A stretch of DNA of 64,000 nt from Pseudomonas lundensis (GTDB lineage: Bacteria; Pseudomonadota; Gammaproteobacteria; Pseudomonadales; Pseudomonadaceae), in the NCBI RefSeq assembly GCF_002269125.1, contig NZ_NQKI01000011.1, forward strand, positions 62,001-126,000. The letters run 5' to 3'. Positions 9,254 to 18,168 of the stretch are shown piece by piece. A program made the translations under genes and the position numbers. The notes under the pieces were generated by a model that was not told the DNA's origin, searched no databases, and was given only the letters and a program-made list of their open reading frames with translations. Within the stretch, counting starts at the first letter, position 1. Each line of letters opens with the position of its first letter.

Positions 9254-10948
9254 ATGCAAACCTGGCAACAGCTCTATAGTCCGCTCGGCAGCCTCGGCCT
9301 GTCCGCACTCGCCGCCGTCGTCCCGATCGTATTCTTCTTTCTGGCTCTGGCCGTGTTCCGTCTCAAAGGGCACGTCGCCGGCAGCATCACCCTTGCTCTG
9401 TCGATTCTGGTGGCGATTTTCGCCTTCCAGATGCCTGTCGACATGGCCTTCGCAGCAGCGGGCTATGGATTTGCCTACGGCCTCTGGCCAATTGCATGGA
9501 TCATCGTTGCCGCGGTGTTCCTCTACAAACTCACCGTAAAAAGCGGTCAATTCGAAATTATCCGCAGCTCCGTCCTGTCGATCACCGATGACCAGCGCCT
9601 GCAAGTGCTGTTGATTGGCTTCTGCTTCGGCGCGTTCCTTGAAGGTGCAGCCGGTTTCGGTGCCCCGGTCGCGATTACTGCCGCGCTGCTGGTTGGCCTG
9701 GGGTTCAACCCGCTGTACGCCGCGGGCCTGTGCCTGATCGCCAACACCGCACCGGTCGCGTTCGGCGCGCTGGGCATTCCGATCATCGTGGCGGGTCAAG
9801 TAACGGGCATCGACGCCTTCAAAATCGGCGCCATGGCCGGTCGTCAACTGCCGCTGCTGTCACTGTTCGTACCATTCTGGCTGGTGTTCATGATGGACGG
9901 CCTGCGTGGCGTGCGCGAAACCTGGCCTGCAGCACTGGTGGCCGGTCTGAGTTTCGCCGTGACCCAGTACTTCACCTCCAACTTCATTGGCCCCGAGCTG
10001 CCGGACATCACCTCAGCCCTCGCCAGCCTGGTCAGCCTGACCCTGTTTCTGAAAGTCTGGCAGCCTAAACGTACCGCAGGTGCGCAGATTGCGGGCGTCA
10101 CTTCGGACGTTATCGTGACTGCCAGCGCAGGTGGTTTCGGCAAACCAAGCAACCTGCTGGCATCGCCTTACAGCCTGATGCAAATTCTGAAAGCGTGGTC
10201 CCCATTCCTGATCCTGACCGTGCTGGTCACCATCTGGACACTAAAACCGTTCAAGGCCATGTTCTCGCCAGGCGGCGCGATGTACGGCTGGGTGTTCAAC
10301 TTTGCGATCCCGCACCTCGACCAACTGGTGATCAAAACGGCTCCAATCGTCAATGCACCGACCGCCATTGCTGCCGTGTTCAAACTCGACCCGATATCCG
10401 CGACCGGCACTGCGATTTTCTTCTCGGCGCTAATCTCGATGCTGGTGTTGAAAATCGACGTCAAGACTGGTCTGACCACTTTGAAAGAGACATTCTTCGA
10501 ACTGCGCTGGCCAATCTTGTCCATCGGCATGGTGCTGGCCTTCGCTTTCGTCACCAATTACTCGGGCATGTCCTCGACCATGGCACTTGTATTGGCCGGT
10601 ACGGGCGCTGCCTTCCCGTTCTTCTCGCCGTTTCTTGGCTGGCTGGGTGTATTCCTGACAGGCTCCGACACGTCGTCCAACGCCCTGTTCAGCTCGCTGC
10701 AAGCCACCACCGCGCACCAGATCGGTGTCAGCGATACCTTGATGGTGGCCGCCAACACCAGCGGCGGCGTAACCGGAAAAATGATCTCACCGCAGTCGAT
10801 CGCCGTCGCCTGTGCGGCAACCGGCCTGGTGGGTAAAGAATCCGACTTGTTCCGCTTCACCCTGAAACACAGCCTGTTTTTCGCCACCATTGTGGGGTTG
10901 ATCACACTGGCTCAAGCCTACTGGTTCACCGGCATGCTGGTGCACTAA
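9254..10948 (+). CDS. lldP: LldP L-lactate permease
   Basis: Inner-membrane lactate importer of the LctP family (lactate and glycolate in characterised members). The protein has 564 residues with about a dozen hydrophobic helices. Family motifs include [19 protein letters not shown] near residue 135-155 and [15 protein letters not shown] near 480. The length and the N-terminus [13 protein letters not shown] agree with Pseudomonas LldP. It is the first gene of the lactate utilisation cluster and lies behind the operator facing lldR. A hairpin in the 123-base gap to lutA may adjust expression of the downstream enzymes relative to the permease. Confidence 0.96.
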   Translation: MQTWQQLYSPLGSLGLSALAAVVPIVFFFLALAVFRLKGHVAGSITLALSILVAIFAFQMPVDMAFAAAGYGFAYGLWPIAWIIVAAVFLYKLTVKSGQFEIIRSSVLSITDDQRLQVLLIGFCFGAFLEGAAGFGAPVAITAALLVGLGFNPLYAAGLCLIANTAPVAFGALGIPIIVAGQVTGIDAFKIGAMAGRQLPLLSLFVPFWLVFMMDGLRGVRETWPAALVAGLSFAVTQYFTSNFIGPELPDITSALASLVSLTLFLKVWQPKRTAGAQIAGVTSDVIVTASAGGFGKPSNLLASPYSLMQILKAWSPFLILTVLVTIWTLKPFKAMFSPGGAMYGWVFNFAIPHLDQLVIKTAPIVNAPTAIAAVFKLDPISATGTAIFFSALISMLVLKIDVKTGLTTLKETFFELRWPILSIGMVLAFAFVTNYSGMSSTMALVLAGTGAAFPFFSPFLGWLGVFLTGSDTSSNALFSSLQATTAHQIGVSDTLMVAANTSGGVTGKMISPQSIAVACAATGLVGKESDLFRFTLKHSLFFATIVGLITLAQAYWFTGMLVH

Positions 10949-10975
10949 TAGGTCTATGGTTATCGCACGTTAAAA

Positions 10976-10997
10976 TCGCCGGGGTACGCCCCGGCGA
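10976..10997 (+). promoter_or_regulatory. Intercistronic hairpin between lldP and lutA
   Basis: TCGCCGGGG, loop TACG, CCCCGGCGA is a perfect 9-base stem with a stable UNCG-like loop and no T-run after it. It looks like an mRNA stabiliser or attenuator rather than a full terminator. Confidence 0.55.
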
Positions 10998-11071
10998 CAG
11001 CCATTCACGACCCGGTCTGCCTGGCTTCTACGCTTGGCGGACACAAAACCGGGACCACCCGGAGACGCCTG

Positions 11072-11896
11072 ATGAGCGAGCTTTTCTACAACGCCGTGCC
11101 CAACGCGACCCGTGTCGCACCGCCCCTGCCTGTTCCACGCATTTATCCCACGCAAAAACCGGCCAAGGTTTACCTGTTTGGCACTTGCGTAGTCGACCTG
11201 TTCTTCCCCGAAGCCGGCATGGACGCGATTCACCTGCTGGAACGCGAAGGCATTGAAGTGGACTACCCGCAAGGGCAAAGCTGTTGCGGCCAACCGGCCT
11301 ACACTTCGGGTTACACCGAACAGGCGCGCGCCGTCGCTCGCTCACAACTCGCCCTGTTTGCCGAGGACTACCCGGTCGTGGTGCCGTCCGGCTCCTGCGC
11401 GGGCATGTTGCGCGAGCACTATGAAGACTTGTTCAAAGACGAACCCGAGACCCTGAAGCGCGTTCACGCCCTGGCCGAACGTACCTTCGAACTCACCGAA
11501 TTCCTGCTGTTCGTGTGCAAGGTCCAATTCAAGGACCACGGCGCACCAGTCAAAGTCGCACTGCACACCTCCTGCTCTGCAAGGCGCGAAATGAACACCC
11601 ACCTGCACGGCCGCGAAATGCTGGCCCAATTGAGCAACGTTGAACGCATCGACCATAGCCATGAAAGTGAATGCTGCGGCTTTGGTGGGACATTCAGCGT
11701 GCGTATGCCGGATATTTCCGGGGCGATGGTGGCCGACAAGACCCGCTCCCTGATTGAAACCGGCGCGCATCAAGTGCTGACCGCCGACTGCGGCTGCCTG
11801 ATGAACATCAACGGCTCACTGGAAAAACAAAAACAATCCCTGCGTGGCCAGCACCTGGCCAGTTTCTTGTGGCAGCGCACCGGAGGTGAACAATGA
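11072..11896 (+). CDS. lutA: LutA/LldE, CCG-domain lactate oxidase subunit
   Basis: Subunit of the LutABC (LldEFG) L-lactate dehydrogenase, the iron-sulfur replacement for the flavoenzyme LldD. Two cysteine-rich CCG domains are visible: QSCCGQPAY near residue 70 and ESECCGFGGTFS near 205, with SGSCAGML and CSARREMN as partner loops. The protein has 274 residues. The first about 25 residues are an extension relative to short homologues, but ATG at 11072 has a reasonable ribosome site. It overlaps lutB by four bases (ATGA), so the subunits are translationally coupled. It acts at the cytoplasmic side of the membrane. Confidence 0.92.
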   Translation: MSELFYNAVPNATRVAPPLPVPRIYPTQKPAKVYLFGTCVVDLFFPEAGMDAIHLLEREGIEVDYPQGQSCCGQPAYTSGYTEQARAVARSQLALFAEDYPVVVPSGSCAGMLREHYEDLFKDEPETLKRVHALAERTFELTEFLLFVCKVQFKDHGAPVKVALHTSCSARREMNTHLHGREMLAQLSNVERIDHSHESECCGFGGTFSVRMPDISGAMVADKTRSLIETGAHQVLTADCGCLMNINGSLEKQKQSLRGQHLASFLWQRTGGEQ

Positions 11897-13350
11897 GCAC
11901 CAGCACACTGATCCCGACTGTCGCCGTCGAAGAGGACTTCCGCGAGCGCGCCCACGAAGCCTTGGCTGACAAACAACTGAGAAATAACTTTCGCAGTGCC
12001 ATGGACTCTTTGATGACCAAACGCGCCGTGGCCTTCAGTGATGCTCACGAACGCGAACACCTGCGCGCCCTGGGCAATGCCATCCGCGCCCGCGCCTTAT
12101 CCAAACTGCCCGACCTGCTGGAACGCCTGGAAGCCAACTTGACCCGCAACGGTGTGCAAGTGCATTGGGCCGAGACCGTCGAGGAAGCGAACGAGATCGT
12201 CTTGTCGATTGCCCGTCGCCGTGCGGCCAAGCAAGTGATCAAAGGCAAATCGATGGTCAGCGAAGAGATGGAAATGAACCACGTGCTCGGCGCCCAAGGC
12301 ATTGAATGCCTGGAATCTGACATGGGTGAGTACATCGTTCAGCTCGATAACGAAAAGCCATCCCACATCATCATGCCCGCGATCCATAAAAACGCCGGGC
12401 AAGTAGCCGACTTGTTTCACAACAAACTCGGCGTGGAATACACCAAGGACGTCGACCAACTGATCCAGATTGGCCGACGTGTACTGCGACAAAAATTCTT
12501 TGAAGCGGACATCGGGGTTTCCGGCGTGAACTTCGCCGTGGCCGAAACCGGCACCTTGCTGCTCGTTGAAAACGAAGGCAACGGCCGTATGTCGACCACT
12601 GTGCCGCCCGTGCACATCGCGGTGACCGGTATCGAAAAAGTCGTCGAAAACTTGCGCGATGTGGTGCCGCTAGTGTCGCTGCTGACCCGCTCGGCCCTTG
12701 GCCAGCCCATCACCACTTACGTCAACATGATCTCCGGCCCGCGCAAACCCGGCGAGCTCGACGGCCCCGAAGAGGTGCACCTGGTATTGCTGGATAACGG
12801 CCGTAGCCAGGCGTTTGCCGACAGTGAACTGCGCCAGACGCTCAATTGCATTCGGTGTGGTGCCTGCATGAATCACTGCCCGGTTTACACGCGCATTGGT
12901 GGTCATGCCTACGGCGAGGTGTACCCCGGTCCTATCGGCGCGATCATCACACCGCACATGGTCGGGCTGGCCAAAGTGCCCGATCACCCAAGTGCGTCTT
13001 CTCTTTGCGGCGCCTGCGGCGAGGTCTGCCCGGTCAAAATTCCTATCCCGGCCTTGCTGCGTCGCCTGCGGGAAGAAAACGTCAAAGCGCCAGACACCCA
13101 GCCACGCATCATGCGTGGTCAGGGCAGCAAGTACTCGCGTAAGGAGCGCTTCATCTGGAACGCCTGGGCCAAACTCAATAGCTCGCCCAACCTCTACCGT
13201 TTGTTCCTGAAAGCCGCCACCCGCCTGCGCGGATTGACGCCGAACAATGTAGGGCCATGGACCCAAAACCACAGCGCCCCAAAACCCGCTGCCCGCTCGC
13301 TGCATGACATGGCCCGCGAGCACTTGGCGAAAAAGTCGGGAGACCAGTGA
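11893..13350 (+). CDS. lutB: LutB/LldF, iron-sulfur lactate oxidase subunit
   Basis: Large iron-sulfur subunit of the LutABC L-lactate dehydrogenase, 485 residues. The N-terminal half is a DUF162/LUD domain (for example VNFAVAETGTLLLVENEGNG near 215). It is followed by two 4Fe-4S ferredoxin clusters, CIRCGACMNHCPVY at about residue 319 and CGACGEVCPVKIP at about 372. A short Arg-rich C-terminal part follows. It is coupled by four-base overlaps to lutA upstream and lutC downstream. Electrons from lactate are expected to pass through these clusters to the quinone pool. Confidence 0.94.
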   Translation: MSTSTLIPTVAVEEDFRERAHEALADKQLRNNFRSAMDSLMTKRAVAFSDAHEREHLRALGNAIRARALSKLPDLLERLEANLTRNGVQVHWAETVEEANEIVLSIARRRAAKQVIKGKSMVSEEMEMNHVLGAQGIECLESDMGEYIVQLDNEKPSHIIMPAIHKNAGQVADLFHNKLGVEYTKDVDQLIQIGRRVLRQKFFEADIGVSGVNFAVAETGTLLLVENEGNGRMSTTVPPVHIAVTGIEKVVENLRDVVPLVSLLTRSALGQPITTYVNMISGPRKPGELDGPEEVHLVLLDNGRSQAFADSELRQTLNCIRCGACMNHCPVYTRIGGHAYGEVYPGPIGAIITPHMVGLAKVPDHPSASSLCGACGEVCPVKIPIPALLRRLREENVKAPDTQPRIMRGQGSKYSRKERFIWNAWAKLNSSPNLYRLFLKAATRLRGLTPNNVGPWTQNHSAPKPAARSLHDMAREHLAKKSGDQ

Positions 13351-14021
13351 TGAGCGCCAAACACAACATCCTTACTAAATTGCGTAAAAGCCTGACAGGA
13401 ACAACACCTGTGGCTGACAACTTTGACGAAGTTCTGGTGACGCAACCCTGGACCTACACCCCCGAACAGCGCATCCCGCAACTGCGCAAGTTGATGGAAG
13501 CGGTGCACACCGAAACTCACCTAAGCACCGAGCAGGGCTGGCCTGCCCTGTTGGCGCAATTGGTCACCGACCGTCAGCTGCCGAGCCTGCTGATCGCCCC
13601 GACGACGCCACACGGGCAAAAAGTGGCGGCACATTGGGCGCAAAATCCCGCACTACCTGCACTCAAAGCCTACGATCGTCGAGTAGAGGAATGGAAAGAC
13701 GAGCTGTTCAATGACACGCCCGCCAGCCTGACCACCACCTTGGGCGCCATTGCCGCCACCGGCAGCCTGATCCTGTGGCCCACGCCCGAAGAACCACGCT
13801 TGATGAGCCTGGTGCCGCCCGTGCATTTCGCTCTGCTCAAGGCCAGTCAAATCCGCGACAACTTCTATCACGTGCAGCGTGAAATGAACTGGGCCGCAGG
13901 CATGCCGACCAATGCCTTGCTGGTGTCCGGCCCTTCAAAAACCGCCGACATCGAGCAAGTGCTGGCCTATGGCGCCCATGGCCCGAAAGATCTGGTGGTG
14001 TTGATCCTGGAGGACGCATGA
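13347..14021 (+). CDS. lutC: LutC/LldG, LUD-domain lactate oxidase subunit
   Basis: Third subunit of the L-lactate dehydrogenase complex, 224 residues, consisting mainly of one LUD (DUF162) domain. Family-typical segments are AAIAATGSLILWPTPEEPRL and GPSKTADIEQVLAYGAHGPK near the C-terminus, where the fold ends in a conserved ILED-like strand. Start and stop overlap the neighbouring genes by four bases, as expected for subunits made in fixed ratio. No metal-binding motif is visible; in this family the metal centres are in LutA and LutB. Confidence 0.92.
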   Translation: MMSAKHNILTKLRKSLTGTTPVADNFDEVLVTQPWTYTPEQRIPQLRKLMEAVHTETHLSTEQGWPALLAQLVTDRQLPSLLIAPTTPHGQKVAAHWAQNPALPALKAYDRRVEEWKDELFNDTPASLTTTLGAIAATGSLILWPTPEEPRLMSLVPPVHFALLKASQIRDNFYHVQREMNWAAGMPTNALLVSGPSKTADIEQVLAYGAHGPKDLVVLILEDA

Positions 14022-16834
14022 GCCTGCCCGCTACGTTTATGCGCGACGCCGAACGTCTGATCCCGCACGACCGGCGCTTCACCGATGCCTTGTCGACGCT
14101 GGCATTCGGCACCGACGCGAGCTTCTACCGATTGATTCCGAAACTGGTCGTTCGGGTTGAATCCGAAGATGAAGTGGTTGAACTGTTGCGTTTAGCGAGG
14201 CGCGACAACGTTTCGGTGACCTTCCGCGCATCGGGCACCAGTTTGTCCGGCCAGGCTATTAGCGACTCGGTGCTGATCGTGCTCGGGGATAACTGGAACG
14301 CTAAAGAAATTCGCAGTCAGGGCATGCAAATCCGTTTGCAGCCAGGTGTGATTGGCGCCCAGGCTAACGCGTGGCTGGCGCCGTTCGGGCGCAAGATCGG
14401 CCCCGACCCGGCCTCGATCAATGCGTGCAAAATTGGCGGCATTGTCGCCAATAACGCCAGCGGCATGTGCTGCGGCACGGCACAAAATACTTACCACACG
14501 CTGGCGGGCATGCGCGTTGTGCTAGCCGACGGCACGCGCATCGACACCGAGGATGCAGCCAGTGTTGCCGCCTTTCGTCAAAGCCATGGTGCCATGCTCG
14601 AACACCTTGAGACATTGGCCCGCGAAACCCGCGCAAACACTGAATTGGCTGCAAAAATCCGCCATAAATACCGCCTGAAAAACACCACCGGCCTGTCGCT
14701 CAACGCCTTGGTGGATTTTGACGACCCGCTGGATATCCTCAGCCACGTGTTGGTGGGCAGCGAAGGCACCCTCGGTTTTATCAGCGCGGTGACCTACGAC
14801 ACCGTTATTGATCACCCGCACAAAGCGTCGGCGCTGATCGTGTTTCCGGACGTGGAAACCTGCTGTAACGCTGTAACTGTGTTGAAAAGCCAACCCGTTT
14901 CTGCCGTTGAACTGCTCGATCGCCGCAGCCTGCGTTCTGTGCAGGAAAAACCCGGCATGCCGGCGTTCGTACAGCAACTGTCGAACAATGCTTGCGCACT
15001 GCTGATCGAATCTCGCGCAGCCACGCAGACGTTATTGCACGAGCAGTTGGCGCACATCATGGGCTCACTGTCGGCATTCCCTGTCGAGAAGCAAGTCGAT
15101 TTCACCGAAGACCCGGCCGAAAACGCCAAACTGTGGGCGATTCGCAAAGATACCTTCCCCGCCGTAGGCGCTGTGCGCAAAACCGGCACCACAGTGATCA
15201 TCGAAGACGTAACCTTCCCCGTCGAACAATTGGCCATCGGCGTAAACCGTCTGATTGAGCTGTTCGACAAGCATCACTACGATGAAGCGATCCTTTTCGG
15301 ACACGCGCTGGAAGGCAATCTGCACTTCGTCTTCACCCAAGGCTTCAACAGCCCAGAAGAAGTCGCACGCTACCAAGCGTTCATGGATGACGTGGCACAG
15401 TTGGTCGCCGTAGAGTTCGGCGGCTCGCTCAAGGCTGAACATGGCACCGGCCGCAACATGGCGCCCTTCGTGGAGCTGGAATGGGGCAGCGATGCCTATC
15501 AACTGATGTGGTCGCTCAAACGCTTGCTCGACCCGCAGGGCATTCTCAACCCGGATGTGGTGCTCAGCGAAGACCCGCAAATCCACCTCAAACACCTCAA
15601 GCCGCTGCCCGCCGCTGACGAAATTGTGGATAAGTGCATTGAGTGCGGTTTTTGCGAACCGGTCTGCCCGTCTAAAGGTTTGACCCTCAGCCCGCGCCAG
15701 CGAATCGTGATCTGGCGTGACATTCAGGCCAAAAAACGCGCCGGCGTGGACACCCGCGAGCTGGAAAAAGCCTACGAATACCAAGGCATCGACACTTGCG
15801 CCGCAACCGGTTTGTGCGCCCAACGCTGCCCGGTCGGTATCAACACGGGCGAGCTGGTGAAGAAACTGCGCGCGCGCAAAGCCGATCACACCAAGACCGC
15901 CGACTGGCTGGGCAACCACTTCGCGACCACGCTGCAAGGTGCGCGCTTCACGCTGCATGTAGCCAATGGCGCGCGCATGATGCTGGGTGCGCCGCGTCTT
16001 GCCAGGCTGTCTGCCACGCTGACCAGGGCCAGCAAAGGGCGCGTTCCCCTGTGGACCAATGCCATGCCGCAACCTGAGCAGGCGATACGTTTCGCCCCGC
16101 CGGTCAAAGATGCGCGCCCGCGCGTGGTCTATTTGGCCGCATGCGTATCCCGCGTCATGGGCCCTGCAGCGGGCGACCGCGAGCAAATGTCGCTCCTGGA
16201 TAAAACCCGCGGCCTTTTGGAAAAAGCCGGTTACCAAGTGGTGTTCCCGGACAACCTGGACAGCCTGTGTTGCGGCCAGCCGTTTGCCTCAAAAGGGTAC
16301 GCCGAACAGGCCGAACACAAACGTCAGGAACTGATCGGCGCCCTACTCCACGCCAGCCGTGGCGGGCTTGATCCGATCTACTGCGACACCAGCCCGTGCA
16401 CACTGCGGCTGGTGCAAGACCTGGGCGAAACCCGCCTCGACCTGTACGACCCGGTGCGGTTCATTCGCACTCACCTTGTGGATAAGTTGCGCTTCACCCC
16501 GCAAGCAGCGCCGATTGCCGTGCACGTCACGTGCAGCACGCAACACTTGGGCGAAAGTCAGGCCCTGATCGACATTGCGCGGTTGTGCAGCCAAGAGGTC
16601 GTCATCCCTGAAGGCATTCACTGCTGTGGCTTTGCGGGTGATAAAGGCTTTACCACCCCGGAGCTGAACGCCCACTCGCTGCGCACCTTGAAAGACGCGG
16701 TGCAGCAGTGCAGCGAGGGAATCTCCACCAGCCGTACGTGCGAGATTGGTCTGACACAACATGGCGGCATCGACTACCACGGATTGGTGTATCTGGTGGA
16801 TCGAGTAACCACCGCCAAAACGCTACAGCACTAG
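14018..16834 (+). CDS. dld-II: Dld-II-type FAD/iron-sulfur D-lactate dehydrogenase
   Basis: Quinone-linked D-lactate dehydrogenase of the large Dld-II type first described in Shewanella, 938 residues. In order it has an FAD_binding_4 domain (about residues 40-270, with FRASGTSLSGQA), an FAD-linked oxidase C-terminal domain (about 270-520, with GHALEGNLHFVF), two 4Fe-4S motifs (CIECGFCEPVCPS near 539 and CAATGLCAQRCPVG near 593), and a CCG-type C-terminal half (CCGQPFASKG near 750 and CCGFAGDKG near 870). It is coupled to lutC by a four-base overlap, so both lactate isomers are oxidised by one operon. Glycolate oxidase is the nearest alternative, but context favours D-lactate. Confidence 0.92.
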   Translation: MSLPATFMRDAERLIPHDRRFTDALSTLAFGTDASFYRLIPKLVVRVESEDEVVELLRLARRDNVSVTFRASGTSLSGQAISDSVLIVLGDNWNAKEIRSQGMQIRLQPGVIGAQANAWLAPFGRKIGPDPASINACKIGGIVANNASGMCCGTAQNTYHTLAGMRVVLADGTRIDTEDAASVAAFRQSHGAMLEHLETLARETRANTELAAKIRHKYRLKNTTGLSLNALVDFDDPLDILSHVLVGSEGTLGFISAVTYDTVIDHPHKASALIVFPDVETCCNAVTVLKSQPVSAVELLDRRSLRSVQEKPGMPAFVQQLSNNACALLIESRAATQTLLHEQLAHIMGSLSAFPVEKQVDFTEDPAENAKLWAIRKDTFPAVGAVRKTGTTVIIEDVTFPVEQLAIGVNRLIELFDKHHYDEAILFGHALEGNLHFVFTQGFNSPEEVARYQAFMDDVAQLVAVEFGGSLKAEHGTGRNMAPFVELEWGSDAYQLMWSLKRLLDPQGILNPDVVLSEDPQIHLKHLKPLPAADEIVDKCIECGFCEPVCPSKGLTLSPRQRIVIWRDIQAKKRAGVDTRELEKAYEYQGIDTCAATGLCAQRCPVGINTGELVKKLRARKADHTKTADWLGNHFATTLQGARFTLHVANGARMMLGAPRLARLSATLTRASKGRVPLWTNAMPQPEQAIRFAPPVKDARPRVVYLAACVSRVMGPAAGDREQMSLLDKTRGLLEKAGYQVVFPDNLDSLCCGQPFASKGYAEQAEHKRQELIGALLHASRGGLDPIYCDTSPCTLRLVQDLGETRLDLYDPVRFIRTHLVDKLRFTPQAAPIAVHVTCSTQHLGESQALIDIARLCSQEVVIPEGIHCCGFAGDKGFTTPELNAHSLRTLKDAVQQCSEGISTSRTCEIGLTQHGGIDYHGLVYLVDRVTTAKTLQH

Positions 16835-16852
16835 GGAATCAGGTCAAAACGA

Positions 16853-16880
16853 GACGCGCCTGCTTGCACTTAGGCGCGTC
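16853..16880 (+). terminator. Hairpin after the lactate operon
   Basis: GACGCGCCT, loop of ten bases, AGGCGCGTC is a perfect 9-base GC-rich stem 18 bases after the dld-II stop. The following CTGCTCTTTACG is only weakly T-rich, so termination may be incomplete. Confidence 0.55.
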
Positions 16881-17240
16881 CTGCTCTTTACGTGGCCAAA
16901 CTGCCCACCGATTTGTCGACCCTGCTCTCTGGTCAAATCCACCATGCACTTTACCGACAACACCAAACGGCGCGTGTGCCTGCTCAAACCATTTCCTGCC
17001 TCACTCGCCGAAGCGCTCTGCGCATCGGTGTGTAAAACTCAAAAAAATGCGCCTGCCGCTCAAGAACAACCCTTGGCAGGAAAGCCCTTTTTTACGCACA
17101 AAAAAATTAATCGGATGATGGCCAAATAAAAGCAGAACCCTTGAGCCCGGCTATAGTCAATTGGCTTGAGCCCCACTGTTTTGGGCTTATAACCGAGCCC
17201 GGAGACACCGGGCCTAACGTGTGCACAAGGAGTTTTCCCC
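16881..17240. other. Intergenic region before the small secreted protein
   Basis: About 360 bases with no convincing gene. A 61-codon frame at 16944-17129 lacks a clear ribosome site and recognisable features. An imperfect inverted repeat around TTGAGCCC/GGGCTTATAA (17141-17195) lies in the leader of the next gene, together with AT-rich stretches (near 17096-17130) that could hold its promoter. Confidence 0.4.
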
Positions 17241-17531
17241 ATGAAACGTACCGCGCTTGCTGGCCTTTTTGTGGCTGCTGCAATGTTGGCCTCTCCGGTG
17301 TTCGCCAATGAGCCCGCAAAAGATGACCTGTGCGCCATCAACTTGCAGAAAATCAATGACGCGATGGCAACCTCGGGTGAGACCAGCGAAAACACCAGTG
17401 ACGACATCAAGACCGGCGTTGAGAAAGCCAAAGCCGAACAGGCCAAGGGTGACAACGAGGCTTGCATCTCCACAACCTCCCAGTTGCTCCAGCGTATCCA
17501 GAACATCAACAAAGGTGGTGAAAGCAAATAA
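17241..17531 (+). CDS. Small secreted protein, unknown function
   Basis: A 96-residue protein with a clean Sec signal peptide (MKRTALAGLFVAAAMLASPVFA, cut after about residue 22). The mature part of about 74 residues is acidic, mainly helical and coiled-coil-like (IKTGVEKAKAEQAKGD). It has two cysteines, Cys29 and one near residue 76, that could form a disulfide in the periplasm. A good AAGGAG site precedes the start. It stands alone between the lactate operon and ssrA. I do not recognise the family; it looks like one of the small periplasmic proteins conserved within Pseudomonas. No enzyme motif is present. Confidence 0.75.
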   Translation: MKRTALAGLFVAAAMLASPVFANEPAKDDLCAINLQKINDAMATSGETSENTSDDIKTGVEKAKAEQAKGDNEACISTTSQLLQRIQNINKGGESK

Positions 17532-17603
17532 GCCTTGAGGTTGGCCTTCTGCGTCAGATTGGCGTAGACTCCGCAAGCTTGCTGGTTATACACAGCAAGC
17601 ATC

Positions 17604-17995
17604 GGGGCCGTTTAGGATTCGACGCCGGTTGCGAAACTCTAGGTGCATGCCGAGTTGGTAACAGAACTCGTAAATCCACTGTTGCAACTTTCTATAGTTG
17701 CCAATGACGAAACCTACGAGGGTCAAGCTCTCGCAGCGTAAGCTGCCTTAGCCATCCTCCTGGCACCTTCGGGTCCAGCAATCACTAGGGGATGCCTGTA
17801 AACCTGAAGTGATTGTCATATAGAACAGGATCGCCGTGCAGTACGTTGTGGACGAAGCGGCTAAAACTTACACAACTCGCCCAAAGCACCCTGCCCTTCG
17901 GGTCGCTGAGGGTTAACTTAATAGAAACGGCTAAGCATGTAGTACCGACAGCGGAGTACTGGCGGACGGGGGTTCAAATCCCCCCGGCTCCACCA
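17604..17995 (+). ncRNA. ssrA: tmRNA (ssrA)
   Basis: Transfer-messenger RNA for trans-translation, about 392 bases. The 5' end GGGGCCGTTTAGGATTCGAC and the 3' end GGTTCAAATCCCCCCGGCTC followed by CACCA form the tRNA-Ala-like half, with T arm and encoded CCA. The resume codon is GCC at 17700 and the tag reads ANDETYEGQALAA, ending with TAA at 17739-17741; the LAA end is the ClpXP degradation signal. Pseudoknot stems are visible downstream (for example CTTCGGG-containing hairpins). The 3' end is the integration target of island 1 and is restored intact by the inserted element. TTATAC at 17586-17591 is a possible -10 box. Confidence 0.97.
17977..17995 (+). other. attL of island 1 (3' end of ssrA)
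   Basis: The 19 bases AATCCCCCCGGCTCCACCA at the ssrA 3' end recur exactly at 41827-41845. The flanking bases differ on both sides. The integrase gene starts 174 bases inside the repeat. This is the classic signature of site-specific integration into a tRNA-like gene. Confidence 0.93.
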
Positions 17996-18020
17996 TTTAG
18001 TCTTCCCAGGAAGACCCAGA

Positions 18021-18065
18021 AAAGCCGTAAAGCCTAGAGAAATCAAAGCTTTACGGCTTTTTTCT
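18021..18065 (+). terminator. Terminator downstream of ssrA, supplied by island 1
   Basis: AAAGCCGTAAAGC (18021-18033) pairs perfectly with GCTTTACGGCTTT (18048-18060) and runs into TTTCTT. It lies inside island 1, so the element provides a new terminator for the ssrA gene it separated from its own. Confidence 0.85.
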
Positions 18066-18109
18066 TGCCCGCGTATTCCCACCTGATCCCAGGGCATCCC
18101 ACGGTTGAC

Positions 18110-18128
18110 GGGGGCATATATGGGGGCA
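18110..18128 (+). repeat. Left-end paired GGGGGCA boxes (probable integrase arm sites)
   Basis: GGGGGCATATATGGGGGCA holds two direct copies of GGGGGCA eleven bases apart, just before the integrase gene. Almost the same arrangement, with CACT in place of CATA, stands just inside the right end at 41750-41768. Arm-type binding sites of tyrosine integrases occur in such paired copies. Confidence 0.65.
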
Positions 18129-18168
18129 TAAAACGCTCATCAGCTCGCTCGGAGAGGATGTGCCCCCA

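Noticed and set aside
15065..16237. 390-codon open frame on the minus strand
   Set aside because: Antisense to the D-lactate dehydrogenase, whose domains and iron-sulfur motifs are unmistakable.
16944..17129. 61-codon plus-strand frame before the small secreted protein
   Set aside because: No ribosome site and no recognisable features; it ends within the AT-rich leader region.
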